64,000 nucleotides of DNA. Source: Epiperipatus broadwayi. Lineage: Eukaryota > Onychophora > Udeonychophora > Euonychophora > Peripatidae. The notes under the pieces are model-generated. The model ran no database searches. It had not been told where the DNA came from and worked only from the letters and a program-made list of their open reading frames with translations. Location of the stretch: contig JAQFVV010012402.1 in NCBI GenBank assembly GCA_028023455.1, positions 15,124,483-15,188,482 on the forward strand, in the 5' to 3' direction. Every line of letters begins with the position of its first letter. Position 1 is the first letter of the stretch. This document shows, piece after piece, positions 11,672 to 24,251 of this stretch. A program made the position numbers and the translations under genes.

Positions 11672-11674
<3 letters not shown>

Positions 11675-11800
11675 ATACAGGTGAGTGAATACTTAGATTT
11701 TCAAAATGTTTAATGTGATTATCAATAAACAATAAGCAAAACAAATTATATTTGCTCACGTGTAGGTGAGTGAAATTTAGGGTTGCAAAATGTCTGGATA
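11672..11800 (+). repeat. Minisatellite, right part
   Basis: Two more units of the same repeat (CACATACAGGTGAGTGAATAC and TTGCTCACGTGTAGGTGAGTG) follow a TA microsatellite (11628-11671). They match the 9418-9626 array. Confidence 0.78.
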
Positions 11801-14339
11801 GATTATGAGTTGCAGAGCTGACAATATGCTTATACTATCTTTTTATGTCTTAACCTATGCCATGATCTACATTGTGAAAATCAGTAATAGTTAGAGTGAT
11901 CAATTATGGGCAACAGCTTGGGATTATATTATTATTTTTACTAAGTTTAAACATAACTTATAATGATATTTGCGTGATATTATATATAATTACTATGTAG
12001 ATAATCGTACTAAGTCAGATTTCAAATCGGATCAAAGCCGATGTTAATTTTTATGGGATGTTGAACTGATGTTGGGAAGTTGAACATCAGATTCTAGGGC
12101 GTTACAAACTATAGTGTCAGAATATATGCATCTCGAATGTGTTCTTAATTGACGTTCATTACCTAGTAATCGGTTCCTCAGACTGAGCTACCTGCTATAA
12201 TATGAAGAGGCCCTTTTATTCATGTGAACAGAACAGTGGATTAACAAACCCTTGGAATGCTTTGGTTTATTCAAATACAAATAAATGTCACAGTTGTCTA
12301 AACTTTTGAGGCGTGACTTGATGTGGAATAGATCCTGATGTAGGCCATTATAGATATAGCAAGAAGTTACGCATGTTTATGATAATTAGCAACACATTCG
12401 CCATGCTAATTTAATATTTTCCTAAATTAATTACACCAAATCTTAGCTTCCATCAGTGCCACTACTGCTGGTCAGTTCATAAATAATATTACTTAGTCAC
12501 ACTACAAAGGCAGTAATAAGAATCTGATTTAAGAATATCTGTATAGCTTAATCTCTAATTAAGGAGAGTTACAGCAAATTTAAGAATTTATTAAGATTTA
12601 AAATATTCCTTATAGGCTGTATAGCTCATGTCTAATACTAAACAAATATTGATTGTTAAATAACTTAAGCGAAAGATTGATTTTTAAAATAACTTACGCA
12701 AATATTCATTTTTAAATAGCTTACGCAAAATATTCATTTTTAAATAACTTATTCGGTGCATTATAAATAACTGATTCACTCTAGCATAAATAATAGTTTG
12801 ATTTCAGAAGGAAGTTTTTCCTATATTTCTTTATATTATAATATCCAACATAATGGAAAGGTGCTTAATCGCCCCTCCAATAACTACTGAACCCCACAAA
12901 ACTCCATTCTGATGAACATAGCATAAATTAATAAACATGAAATTAAAAACTAAATATAGATAGCATAAGAACAAATTGCAGAAAACAATCAATAAAGTTA
13001 TAATTTAGAAATGAAGAATTTGTTTGAATGATTTTGTAGAACCTAAATATTTATGATTACTTAAAATATTTATGATCAAACAAGAATTTTGAGAGTGCTC
13101 TAAGTTTTAAAGTAAATTTAACATAAATGGTTTAAATAATATAATTAAATACGAGACTTGATTAGTTAGCTAGCTTTTAATTTAGAATTGGTTTAGTAAT
13201 GAAATTAGCATATTCTGTAGAATTATTTACTGGTAATACTTGATAGTGAGTCTTTTAAGGCATTGTTTTTTTACTGGGATTCTCCTCTCCATTAAATCTA
13301 CTGTGGCATTTCTATTACTTTGGTTGCTGCTTTCTCCATCACTTCGGTCAAGAATTAGCTAGTACTTCAGCTGTAGCTTCACCATTATTGGGCTCAGGCT
13401 GAGGTTGATGTCTTCCATTCTGTAGAAGTTTTCTGTGAGAGGCAGATGGCCAGTCTATCATTCCACTAGCCAACAGTCATCCTTTTAACAGCTTTGGTAA
13501 TGACTTGGTCAGAATTCAGCTTGGTCAAAGCAAAGCAGGAACAGCTCTTTAATTATTTTTCAACACTCGTTTTTCTGAAAATGCACCTTCAACCTTTTTG
13601 ATGGCCACTAAAGGCTTTTTTATATCATATTTTTAACAGTATTTCTCTCCTCTTTTACTTTCACAATGTCACTTGTTTATTGACTTCGAACTTTGCCTTT
13701 AACTAAATTTCCACTTAGTTTTTAATATTTGCCATGATTTCCCAATTGTACTTAGTATGAATTTATGCCTGATTGTATTTTCTAATTTGTTTTTGTCTAT
13801 AATATTAAATGAAATCAATTTTCAGCTAATAGATTATTTTTAGATAAAATGTTAAAACTTGTAAACAAATTACAACTTGTGTAATTTTAAGCAAACAATG
13901 GAACTAGAAAATTATTTAAAAATGAATAATAAAACTTAAATGAATAATTTTATAAATTTAAACTTATTTTGTTATAAATTCTAACTACACACTGCTATGT
14001 TTACTTCAGTTTTAACAAATGTAAAGAAATATGTGCATATATATATAAATATTTATGACTGTATTTCATATTATAGTTAACAAGGTGATTATACAGACAC
14101 ATACTCGGCAATATTACAAGCACACTCAAAGTTTTAAATTAAAGAAATACACACAATCTGAATGAAATGAAATACACTATTATAGAATATAATAGGTGAA
14201 ACAGACAGGTCGATCGATCTAACTGTTTCAACAATAGTGGCAAATTTAGTTTGCTAAATTGTACAGAATGACAAACAACAGCAAACAATCATAAGAGAAA
14301 AATAAATGTCCCATGGGCTATTAAAAGAGTAGTAACTTT
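11801..14339. other. Unassigned stretch with one tandem repeat
   Basis: A tandem array of about 32-bp units (AATAACTTACGCAAATATTCATTTTTA) occupies about 12655-12765, roughly four units. At 13280-13560 the minus strand has coding-like but interrupted sequence (e.g. WPSASHRKLLQNGRHQPQPE) that I cannot place. On the minus strand, TGTAACGCCC near 12105-12114 resembles an LTR start. No gene supported. Confidence 0.4.
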
Positions 14340-14800
14340 TTCCAAACAATAATGTCCCTCTAGTGCAAGCTTTAATAATCAATGGATGCTAGAAGGTTTG
14401 TACATCAAACTCCCTATCTAGTGTCTACTCATCCAATATCTCCAGACTAGTTTCTAACTTATGTTTTTTATCTAGAAGTCTTGAATCTGATAGCAATGCA
14501 CCAAGATCTTTGGATCTAATGCATCATTCCAGAAGTTATCCTTTACCTTTTTGTTTAACCAGAGAGCTATGATCCCAAACTGAAAACACAATATTTTGAA
14601 ACTAATTCAATTGTATAATTATACAGATCTGTGAATTAAGTTCAGTATTTATATATTTTGGTGAAAAATTATAGCAACCATTATTCTTTGGCTACAATTG
14701 ATTTTAAATCACTAAACTATCACATGACTACCATTTCATATTCTTACACTGATGAAAGCCATAAGCGCTTTGTATGGAGAAATTTGTTATTGTTTTAATA
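14340..14800 (+). mobile_element. Family A repeat, full-length diverged copy
   Basis: Landmarks are AATCAATGGATGCTAGAAGG, CTATCTAGTGTCTACTCATC, CTCCAGACTAGTTTCTAAC, TTTGGATCTAATGCA and a right end TTGTATGGAGAAATTTGTTA. It has more substitutions than the 24-30 kb copies. Confidence 0.75.
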
Positions 14801-17567
14801 GATTGTAAATGCATATAAAATGTTGATCATGTGATTTTTTTTTTACCTATGTAATAGTAATATAAAGTAATAGTATAATTAAGATATTTCTAACAATAAA
14901 ACTATTGCAAAGAATCTTATAAATTATACTAGGAAAAATATTTACTATCAATGTGTATATCATACACACACACATATATATAACAATAGAGATTTTGAAT
15001 TTTATCTCTTTTGGCACTTATAAAAACAAAGCTTGTTTAGAGCAATTGGTAAGCTCCATCTAGTGATATATATATATTGTAACATTTTTTTCCATCTGGC
15101 TAGATCTCTGTACGCATAAACTGTGTGAGTTGATCAAATTATGAAAACGAATGTTTCACTCCCATTTCTAAAAAAACATAACTATATTTCCTGATCAACT
15201 CTACCTAGGAATTGTTACGATTACAATTGCCAACTGAATCAATTTTTAATTTATAATTGAGGATGCCAGAGTCATTAGACACACTGATTCTGTATCTAAC
15301 ACATCGTAATTTAACTGAAAATGAAGTAAACAATCGGGATTTTGGTTTCCCGTAACTTAGTCATAATTTATAGAATTATATACCCGGGGCTTAATTGCTA
15401 AGTATTGGCAAAGGTAAATTATCTGTTCTAATAAACTAACCCTTCTAAATTTAATAATAAACATTAATAATGTACAATGAAAAAGTTGATGAAAGCAAAA
15501 TATTTTATTCTAACAAACTTAAAATATTTTTAAGATAAATAATTAAATAAAATTGGAGAGTACACACATTAATCCAGATATTAAATCAACTAATTACATA
15601 AAATAATTAAAACCACTAAACAATATTCATTTACAAATTTCTTTTATAAAGTTCCTTTAAAATGACAGTCTCTTTAATACAAAAATTAAAAGTCTATATC
15701 CGGATTATATTACAAGCTTATAGGGAGAATTGTTTGCAAACTTTAAATCACAATCAGGGTAAGAAGAATCTTAGCTTACTGGTAAGTTTACGTAGGTTAT
15801 GGGTTACCATGCATGGTTTTTTCTGTGGTAGAAAGAGCTGGTGGCCATCGGCTATAAGTGATCTTGGTCTGTCCTAACGGCTAATCATGAAAGATTTTCT
15901 GGTGTCTGTTTTCAGAAACAATGCCAGTAAAAGCCTCGGTCCACTTCAACATGCAGAATTATTTCAGCATAGAATAGTCCTGGATATATTTTGTTATCCA
16001 GGACCAACCAAAAGAAAAAACAGACAAGAAAAAACCCTGATCAAACTGGTCTCCCCTTTTTATACTCGAGGTCCAGTTTTCAGACTTCTGCACATACTTT
16101 TTGCTTTTGTTAAAAATACACATTGATAATCTTGTGCATTCTTTTGTATTTTTCAGTTACTAAGTTTTCCTTTTCATAAAGACTTTCTGCCATCTTTAAT
16201 TAATCAAAAAGATTTTTCTTTTAGCTTATCTGGATTAGTAATTTGTATGTCTTTTGTTCTTTCCAATTTTTACTTTTATTTTTAATTAGATATAAAAAAA
16301 ATATGAATGAAAAATGTAACTTTCATTGTATGTTTTAAAAAAAAATTATACAAAAAAAAAAAATTTAATTGTGTCTTTTTAATAAGATCGCTAACTTTAC
16401 CCAAATGCCAATATATTTGTACCATATATAAATAAACGGTACAATATATATGAGTTTGAACTAACATAAGTGTAAAACAAAGGTATTTTAATCATGAATA
16501 AAGTCAGATTTTCCTTCCATTATATAGATGCCATTTTAACTGATCAAAAGTTAAAATTTTGAAAATAAATTTTGGGAAACTATTATTTCACAAAAACTTT
16601 CTTGCCTATTTATTTTATAATAAAACTTTATATTTAGCATCAGGACATTCATTTGAATATAATTATAGTTGTGATTTAGATTTATTCATTTTGTTATTAT
16701 AGGGGGTTTGAACTCAGACTTTTAAACTCCCTACAGTTATCCATTCCATCTTATACAACCAATACACATGACTACATACATGTAAAAAAATAAATGATAT
16801 CCAATATATGTGATTTCATGCTGAACTATCACTCATCAGTAGGTCCAGATCATATCTATTTAATTTATTTGCAATTTTGAATAGCACCTTACAATAAGTG
16901 CATTTTAAAATTATGTACCTTATTTTTTTGACAATTTTGATTTTACAATGCAATTTGTAAAATAATTTCAGTTGGCATTATATAAAATTAAAATATATGA
17001 TGCCATTAAACTAACACACCTTAAAAAATAATTAGACCAATAGACTATCATAAAAGAAAATAAAGTATTTTTAAAATTATTAATTTTATATTCATTAATA
17101 AATTAGTAGCAGCTTTTTTATATTTCTTACTTATTGCAGTTTATACTGCAAATAATCAAAAAATAAAATATTTGTGTATATCATTTTTTATGCTACACCC
17201 ACACATTTGTAAATGCTAAGTGAAAGGTATTATTTTTTCTTTAACAGAGTAAATGAAATAAATATTAAACCATGTAATAATTTTTTCTCAAAATAACATT
17301 AATAAATTAAAATTAAAAAAATCTAAGTATAATTTATATACACATTTATGTTTTTTTGTTCTAAGACAACAGAGGCGTAATAATTTCATTTTCTAAAAAA
17401 ATCATTATGAAATATTTAACTTTAAAAACTGATGCACTTCAGTTTAAGATGAGATTCATTTAATAGCTGAGATCTGATTATTATTTGCAAGGCAATCATT
17501 GTTTAAGTTTTTGGTGCAAGTATTTATGACAACCATTCGAGCTAATTAATACTTTTAATACAGGAGG
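14801..17567. other. Unassigned stretch with a GC-richer block and possible promoter
   Basis: Mostly AT-rich. The block 15770-16100 is denser and includes a perfect stem GTCCTGGATA/TATCCAGGAC (15978-16004) and, on the minus strand, TATAAAAAGGGGAGACC (TATA at about 16057-16064), which resembles a TATA promoter. Plus-strand frames at 15662 (71 codons) and 15887 (79 codons) have no recognisable product. Confidence 0.4.
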
Positions 17568-17575
17568 CTCTATTC

Positions 17576-18024
17576 CAGGGGTGTCCAACAAGTCGATCGT
17601 GATCCACCGGTCGATCGCAAAGCCATTTTTGGTCGATCGCCAAGCCAATCTGGCAAGAGCTGTTGGGTAACGAGTGAAACAAATTAAGTCAAAATTTTCA
17701 AGTTCTAATTTTTTTTTTTCAATTCTAGATTGGTGAAATCCACTAAGCCGTATCATTATTGAAAATAATATTTTTAATCTTGACTTAATGTATCTAATTT
17801 GAATTAATAAATATTATTAATAATTACTCATGTTGCTTTAATTCCCCAGACATGAGTTTTTTGGCCCGTTAAATAATTGTTATTTTTTACTAGGTAGATA
17901 TATAAAAATAGTATGTATTTCACACCTCCCTCCACTTAGACTGCGCCTATGACGACAAGTCGATCGCAACACATTTTTAAAATAAAAAGTAGATTCTTAT
18001 GAACCCAAAAGTTGGCCACCCCTG
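17576..18024. mobile_element. Non-autonomous hAT element with 8-bp target duplication
   Basis: 449 bp with hAT-type ends CAGGGGTGTCCAAC (17576) and GTTGGCCACCCCTG (to 18024), flanked by the identical octamer CTCTATTC (17568-17575, 18025-18032). The interior carries several TCGATCGC words near both ends, as subterminal repeats. The CAGGGGTGTCCAA end is characteristic of widespread hAT elements of the Charlie/ZBED type. No transposase is present; the 86-codon minus frame over the left end is accidental or a vestige. Confidence 0.93.
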
Positions 18025-18032
18025 CTCTATTC

Positions 18033-20041
18033 GATCTGCCCATTGAATTTTTTTAAATGTATATTTTGAAAAATAGTATCATATGAAAAATTAAAAAAGA
18101 AAACTATTACCAACCAATAGTTGACACATCTAGAGAGTTATGCCTTCTCTACCACCATTTCTGTTTGTTGTTAGAAAACATTTTCTCTGCAGTAGTTTAT
18201 TTAAACATTATTATATCTTTAGTGAGTATGAATATATATATATAGAATTACAAAAAAAAAATCAAGTCAGATGTCACATGACCTAATTTACTAAGCTTGT
18301 GTTTACAAATGTTATATATAGAGCTAGCAAAATAAGCTCTTAACAAGCATTGAGAATATCCTCAACCCCAGACCGGTTTCTGCTACTAGCATAATCAGTG
18401 AGGTGCCAGAATATTCAAGCATTAGATTAAGAATACAAGGACAAGCCCAACACTTTATATATGTGTGAGGATAGTAATCTAGACCAACTGATGATTGCTG
18501 GTTTAGCATGAAATACGTATATTGGTGATTATATATCTTTTCAACATGTATGTGATCAAGTAGATCAGCAATATGAGATGGCACTGAGAGTAGTGGGTCG
18601 TGTGAAAGTCTGACATATATAAATACAGGTTTAAACCTGTATAATGTATTATTCTTCTAAAAAGGAAAATAAATTATTTTATATTACATGAAATTATTTC
18701 GAATTTTTTAAAAAAGTTTAATAATAACTTAAGGTAATCTAATAATTACTTTGAGAATTTAAAATGATTTTTTAAAGCTTTCCAGATAATAACATTCATT
18801 TCTTCATTCCAATCATGAATATATAAAAGCAACTCCAATCTCAAAATACCATTTTATTTTACTGATGGTATTATTTTAAAACATCTCATATAGATAAAAG
18901 AATTTTTTTAAAAAAAACTAGTATTATTTCAAAATTATGCAAAAAAAAAAAAAAAATCGTTTAAAACAGTAATTAGCTGTATATCAATTAGTAATTTTAT
19001 AATGATCAGATTAAACAAAACTAATTTGATCAAATAGTTTAAATGAGTGTTAGATATCCAATCGTTAAGTTCAGTTGGATGAAAGATAAAAGAGAGTTTG
19101 ATCCAATGTTTGAATTCAGTTTCCAATTTTAGATATTCAATTTCAAATTGTCATCAACTGTGATATTTAACCGAACTTCATATAAATTCCTGAGTAATAA
19201 ACCATTAATAATATTTATAATTAATGTCTATTAGTTTAATATTTTTTTGAGTAAAATGTTTTTACTAGAAAATCTAAATCGATAAATTAACAATGACTTA
19301 TTGTTGAATAATTAGACACACTTGCAAAAATAAAAATGTAAACATATAGCTCAGACATTGTTTTATATTTGTAAAAAGAATTTGATATTAAAATATTTAA
19401 GATGTAAATTTTAATCATTTTAAAAAAAAAAACCAATTCAGATATTTTATTTCCAAGAAATGATTAAATGAAATAGCTTATTACAACTTTCCAGTCTTTT
19501 ATCCCTTAAAGATGATCACAATTATTTTCCACAAAGAAAATAATTAATGAAATATTAATTGATAAAAGACGCCATAATATACTATACCAAATGACAAAGA
19601 TTTAAATAGAAAATATCAATATAAAGATCTTAAATATAATATTCAAAGGATCTTTAATACCGATAGAACAGTAAAAGAAACCAACTTCAAGATTTCTTTG
19701 TAAAATATTTAAAGCTGAACATTTTAAAATAATTATGTAAGCTAAACCATTTAATAATTATAGGTGGCTTCGTAATATGAATTTCATTAAAAATCAACAA
19801 ATGCTTGTAATTCAAACTTTAATACTAATACTGATTAATAATATTATAAATAATGGATTAAATTTATTTATTGTATTGATTTAAAATTTACTCAAATACT
19901 GTTTTATTTTGTTTAAAGTATATATTTTGATGTTTTGAGTTAAATTGTATAATAATCTCAGTAATTCCCTCCATTAAAAATTTCATTTATTTTGAAAGAA
20001 AATTTGCTAAAAAATAAAAAAGTAGTCAATAAAATAAAATT
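18033..20041. other. AT-rich stretch with a very old family A-like fragment
   Basis: At about 18345-18440 words such as CCCCAGACCGGTTTCTGCTA and ATCAGTGAGGTGCCAG echo family A, but identity is low. The 86-codon minus frame (18324-18584) overlaps it. The remainder shows nothing recognisable. Confidence 0.4.
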
Positions 20042-20207
20042 TATTGCATTACAGTATATGTATTTTACTCAAATATTGATATCATAAAATTGCACAAATT
20101 AGTATTTGTAATGTATAAATAATTCATTATTTTTTATAAATACAATTTTGTGCAATCTTATAGAATCAATATTTGAGAAAACAAAATAAAATCTATGTAA
20201 TGCAATA
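20042..20207. repeat. 166-bp inverted repeat (MITE-like hairpin)
   Basis: The left arm starts TTATTGCATTACAGTATATG and contains CAAATATTGATATCATAAAATTGCACAA. The right arm mirrors this as TTGTGCAATCTTATAGAATCAATATTTG and ends TAATGCAATAT. Arms are about 70 bp and the loop AT-rich. No target duplication identified. Confidence 0.7.
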
Positions 20208-20385
20208 TATATTATTTTCTTGAATGTTTTATTGGGAATCCATTATTGTCGTCACCATAATTTAATGTTTTTGTGAATTCTAGTTCAATAGATAAAATTG
20301 TTAATGAAAAAAATCATTTTTGACCTATGCAATTTCACATTAACATGACCAGAAAGTATATGATGAAATATTTAAGTATATACAT

Positions 20386-20821
20386 TGTTAAAAATGCAAA
20401 ACTTTCAATACAGTAGTGCCACTCAGTGCAAGCCAAGTAATCGATGGAAGCCAGAAAGGTTTGGGCATAAAATCCCTATCTAGTGCTTACTCATCTAATA
20501 TCCCCAGACTAGTTTCTAGCTTATGGCTTTCGTCAGTGAGGAGCCTTGGATCTGAGAGCACTGCTCCTAGATCTTAGGATCAAATGCAACCCTCCAGTAG
20601 TCATCTTTTATCTCTACTTTACTACAAAACTATGAGAATAAAACTGAAAACACAATAATATTTTCAATCCTCAAGCCACAAGCTAGAAACTAGTCTGAGG
20701 ATATTGGATGAATAGGCACTAGGTAGGAATTTTATGTACATGCCTTCCGGCATCGACTGATTACTTTGGCTTGCACTGAGTGGCACTACTGTATGGAGAA
20801 TTTTATCTGTTTTAATAACAG
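20386..20821. mobile_element. Family A foldback copy
   Basis: The arms begin CAAAACTTTCAATACAGTAG (near 20397) and end CTACTGTATGGAGAATTTT (near 20806), with inverted copies of CACTCAGTGCAAGCC, ATCCCCAGACTAGTTTCTAG and others. The unpaired middle lies near 20575-20690. Confidence 0.82.
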
Positions 20822-20874
20822 TTATGAACAAGCATAAGAAATGGTGATCATAGTAGCAAACTAGTGAAATAGAT

Positions 20875-21005
20875 CAAAACTCTCCATATAGTAGTGCCAT
20901 CTTGTGCTAACAAGAGCAATCAATGGATGCCAGAAGGCTTGTGCATAAAATCCCTATCTAGTGCCTCCTCACCCAATATCCCCAGACTAGTTTCTGGCTT
21001 GTGTT
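20875..21005 (+). mobile_element. Family A partial unit
   Basis: It starts with a family-typical end (CAAAACTCTCCATATAGTAG) 55 bp after the previous foldback and stops after CTAGTTTCTGGCTTGTG. Confidence 0.8.
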
Positions 21006-21569
21006 CATGTGATGTTTAGTGAAATAGATGAGACAGAAATATTAATTATCATTGAGACCAGTGATTTTCACACGAAAAAATGAAATATAGACAAGGAAAA
21101 TGGAGTACAGTGAATATGGACGACCCTATCTCAGTATCAAAATTTTTTTTATGAAGATTTATGTATGATAGATATTTTTCTAAAACAATATCTTTAGTAT
21201 GAATAGTATAAAAAATTTTCCATCAATGAATTATAAGTTAGTATAACAAATAAATAATCAAATGATTGGGTTTAGATAATATACAAGAGAATTTGCATAT
21301 TGATCTTCGATTCAGAAATCTTTAGCTCTAGACTCCAATGCTCTAAATTGCACAGAGGATGATGAGATAATGAAAATTTTACTTAAAAGAGTAAAGAAAA
21401 ATGAACAGAATTTCAAGTGAAGTTTCCCCTTGTTAGAGTATGGAGATCAAAATAAGTGACAGTATATTGGTAGATAATATCTTATTTGATAGCAAACACG
21501 CTAACTCAAGATGCTTCAGTGATATAAATAAAAATGAAATCAGAAAAGCTTTTTATAAAAAAGAATCAA

Positions 21570-21738
21570 AATATATTAGTCAACATTTAGAATGCAATAC
21601 ATATTTTGGTACTCATGAATTTACTGTTTTGGGACAAAAGGCAGTTGTTTTTTTGTTAAATTATATACTTTCAGGGGCATATAGTAACTGACTAAACAAA
21701 ATTGTCTGTAAACGAGTGATGGTATTTAATATTTACAG
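21570..21738 (+). repeat. Family B repeat, interrupted copy, part 1
   Basis: It aligns to the reverse complement of about 34395-34560, sharing ATGAATTTAC, TTGTTAAATTATA-ACTTTCAG and GGGGCAT. It is cut by the LTR element at 21739. A small open frame (21440-21691, 83 codons) overlaps it, but the paralogous copy does not keep that frame, so it is not supported as a gene. Confidence 0.75.
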
Positions 21739-22405
21739 TGTAGTGTTTGTAAAAATGGCAGACATGTTTGTGCACTCCAGAAAAAACTAGAATTTATTCG
21801 AGAGGTTGTCTTAGATCGTGCGCTCATAACTGTGGAATTTAATTAGGGCATTGACATAATGGCGATCGACAATTCTAAGAAATATTTGCTGATTACAAAT
21901 ATTTCTGGATAAGAGACGTTACCTCATTGGTCAGTGCATTGATTGATTATTGCAGTTATCAGAGAGCGATAAGAGGACTGTGTAACATCTACGCAGCACA
22001 GTAGTTGAGTAGCAGTATTTGGCCAGACATCTGTTTAACACCAGTAGAGATATCTCGCGTTAGTGCTTGCGGTTAATGACCAGCGCCCAGTGGAAATGTA
22101 GTCCACGGGTGTAGCTGAAAGAGCACACAGAGATGGGAGACCACAGCGGAGATATTCATAGCATTCATTGCAGATCAATTCATTGGAGAGCATTCGTTGC
22201 AGACCAATTCGTTGGAGAGCATATTGTAGACCAATGTGTTGGAGAGCATCCGCTTGCAAACCATTCGTTTGGAGAGCAGAGCATTCGTTGCAAAACATTC
22301 ATTGGAGAGCATACACAGCAGAGCATTAGTGGCAAGAAAACAGCGTGTGAATTGAACATTAGCGAACATTATTGGATAGCCGCAGTCTTAAGTGCCGATA
22401 TAACA
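21739..22405 (+). repeat. LTR 1 of the tandem mini-retrotransposon
   Basis: 667 bp, TG...CA. At about 22155-22330 it contains a degenerate 27-33-bp minisatellite based on GGAGAGCATTCGTTGCAGAC. The short open frames here (e.g. 22133-22435) read through that minisatellite and are not supported as genes. Confidence 0.85.
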
Positions 22406-22684
22406 TTGGCGGTCACATTTGGAACCTGTGAATAGCGAATAAGTTTTAAACAACAAGTTTAGCTATAAATGGGGAAATTGGGTGAAAATGGAAAGCCCAG
22501 TTAATATAACATTAACATCGGAAGCTGAGTTCCACCACGCTTGCGCAGTCACCATTGAACGTAACTGGCGAAAAAGTTTCAGCAGCAGTTAAATCGTATA
22601 TTTCTGAGTGAAATAACAGGAAAGTAGGAATAGAAAAACAATACCAAGGAATAGCAACAAGGGTTTTTCTGGAGTGGAAGGAGG
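22406..22684 (+). other. Internal domain 1: primer site, leader, polypurine tract
   Basis: 279 bp between LTR 1 and LTR 2. The primer site is damaged here (TTGGCGGTCAC). The leader has no long frame. The purine-rich end is 22671-22684. Confidence 0.8.
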
Positions 22685-23336
22685 TGTAGTGTTTGTAAAA
22701 ATGACAGACATGTTTGTGCACTCCAGAAAAAACTAGAATTTATTTGAGAGGTTGTTTTAGATCGCATGCTGATAACTGTGGAATTTAATTAGGGCATTGA
22801 CGTAATGGCGATCGACAATTCTAAGAAAGATTTGCTGATTACAAATATTTCTGGATAAGAGACATTACCTTATTGGTCAGTGCATTGATTGATTGTTGCA
22901 GTTATCAGAGAACGATAAGAGTACTGTGTAACATCTACGCAGCACAGTAATTGAGTAGCAGTATTTGGCCAGACGTCTGTTTAACACCAGTAGAGATATC
23001 TCGCGTTAGTGCTTGCGGCTAATGACCAGCACCCAGTGGAAATGTAGTCCATGGGTGTAACTGAAAGAGCCCAGAGATGGGGAGACCGCACCAGAGATAT
23101 TCATAGCATTCGTTGCAGACCAATTTATTGGAGAGCACGTTGCAGACCAATGTGTTGGAGAGCATCCGCTTGCAGACCATTCGTTTGGAAAGCACCCATT
23201 GCAGAGAATAGAGTATATTCAGACCATTCGTTGGAGAGCATACGCAGCAAAGCGTTAGTGGCAAGAAAACAGCATGGGAATTGAACATTAGCGAACGTTA
23301 TTGGATAGCCGCACAGTCTTAAGTGCGGATATAATA
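22685..23336 (+). repeat. LTR 2 of the tandem mini-retrotransposon
   Basis: 652 bp. It ends ATAATA instead of ATAACA. Its internal minisatellite has fewer units than LTR 1, at about 23100-23240. Confidence 0.85.
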
Positions 23337-23613
23337 TTGGCGCAGTCGCATTTGGAACCTGTGAGTAGCGAATAAGTTTTGAACAAGTTTAGCTATAAAC
23401 GGAGAAATCGGGTGAAAATGGAAAGCCCAGTTAGTATAACGTTAACATCGGAAACTGAGTTCCACCACACTTGCACAGTCACCATTGAATGTAACTGGTG
23501 AAAAAGTTTCAGCAGCAGTTAAATCGTATATTTCTGAGTGAAATAATAGGAAAGTAGGAATAGAAAAACAATACCAAGGAATAGCAACAAGGGTTTTTCT
23601 GGAGTGGAGGGAG
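23337..23613 (+). other. Internal domain 2: primer site, leader, polypurine tract
   Basis: 277 bp. The primer-binding-like TGGCGCAGTCG is intact at 23338-23348, and the purine tract is 23601-23613. Confidence 0.82.
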
Positions 23614-24251
23614 GGTAGTGTTTGTAAAAATGGCAGACATGTTAGTGCACTCCAGAAAAAACTAGAATTTATTCGAGAGGTTGTTTTAGATCGCACGCTG
23701 ATAGCTGTGAAATTGAATTAGGGCATTGACGTAATGGCGATCGACAATTCTAAGAAAGATTTGCTGATTACAAATATTTCTGGATAAGAGACGTTACCTT
23801 ATTGGTCAGTGCATTGATTGACTGTTGCAGTTATCAGAGAGTGATGAGGACTGTGTAACATCTACACAGCGCAGTAGTTGAGTAGCAGTATTTGGCCAGA
23901 CGTCTGTTTAACACCAGTAGAGATATCTCATGTTAGTGCTTGCAGTTAATGATCAGTGCCCAATGGAAATGTAGTCCACGGGTGTAGGTGAAAAATCCCA
24001 TAGAGATAGGGAGACCACAGCGGAGATATTCATAGCATTCATTGTAGACAAATTCATTGGAGAGCATGTTGCAGACCAATGTGTTGGAGAGCATCTGCTT
24101 GCAGACCATTCGTTTGGAGAGCACCCATTGCAGAGAATACAGAGTATATTCAGAGCATTCGTTGCAGAGCATTAGTGGCAAGAAAACAGCATGGGAATTG
24201 AACATTAGCGAAAGTTATTGGATAGCCGCAGTCGTAAGTGCGGATATAACA
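23614..24251 (+). repeat. LTR 3 of the tandem mini-retrotransposon
   Basis: 638 bp, starting GG where the other copies have TG. It ends ATAACA directly at the right TACAG duplication. Confidence 0.85.

Larger units (their letters stand above)
21739..24251 (+). mobile_element. Tandem miniature LTR retrotransposon (LTR-int-LTR-int-LTR)
   Basis: Three LTRs (638-667 bp, starting TGTAGTGTTTG and ending ATAACA) alternate with two internal domains of 277-279 bp. Each internal domain begins at a primer-binding-like TTGGCGCAGTCG (intact at 23337; altered at 22406) and ends in a purine tract (GGAGTGGAAGGAGG, 22671-22684; GGAGTGGAGGGAG, 23601-23613) directly before the next LTR. TGGCGCAGTCG is complementary to the 3' end of insect tRNA-Ser, as in known gypsy-group elements. 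The whole is bounded by TACAG at 21734-21738 and 24252-24256. There is no gag or pol, so it depends on a helper. A TRIM-like or deletion-derived element that became tandem by LTR recombination is the best reading. Confidence 0.87.

Noticed and set aside
18324-18584. 86-codon minus-strand frame
   Set aside because: Overlaps a weak family A-like segment; no recognisable protein and no exon boundaries.
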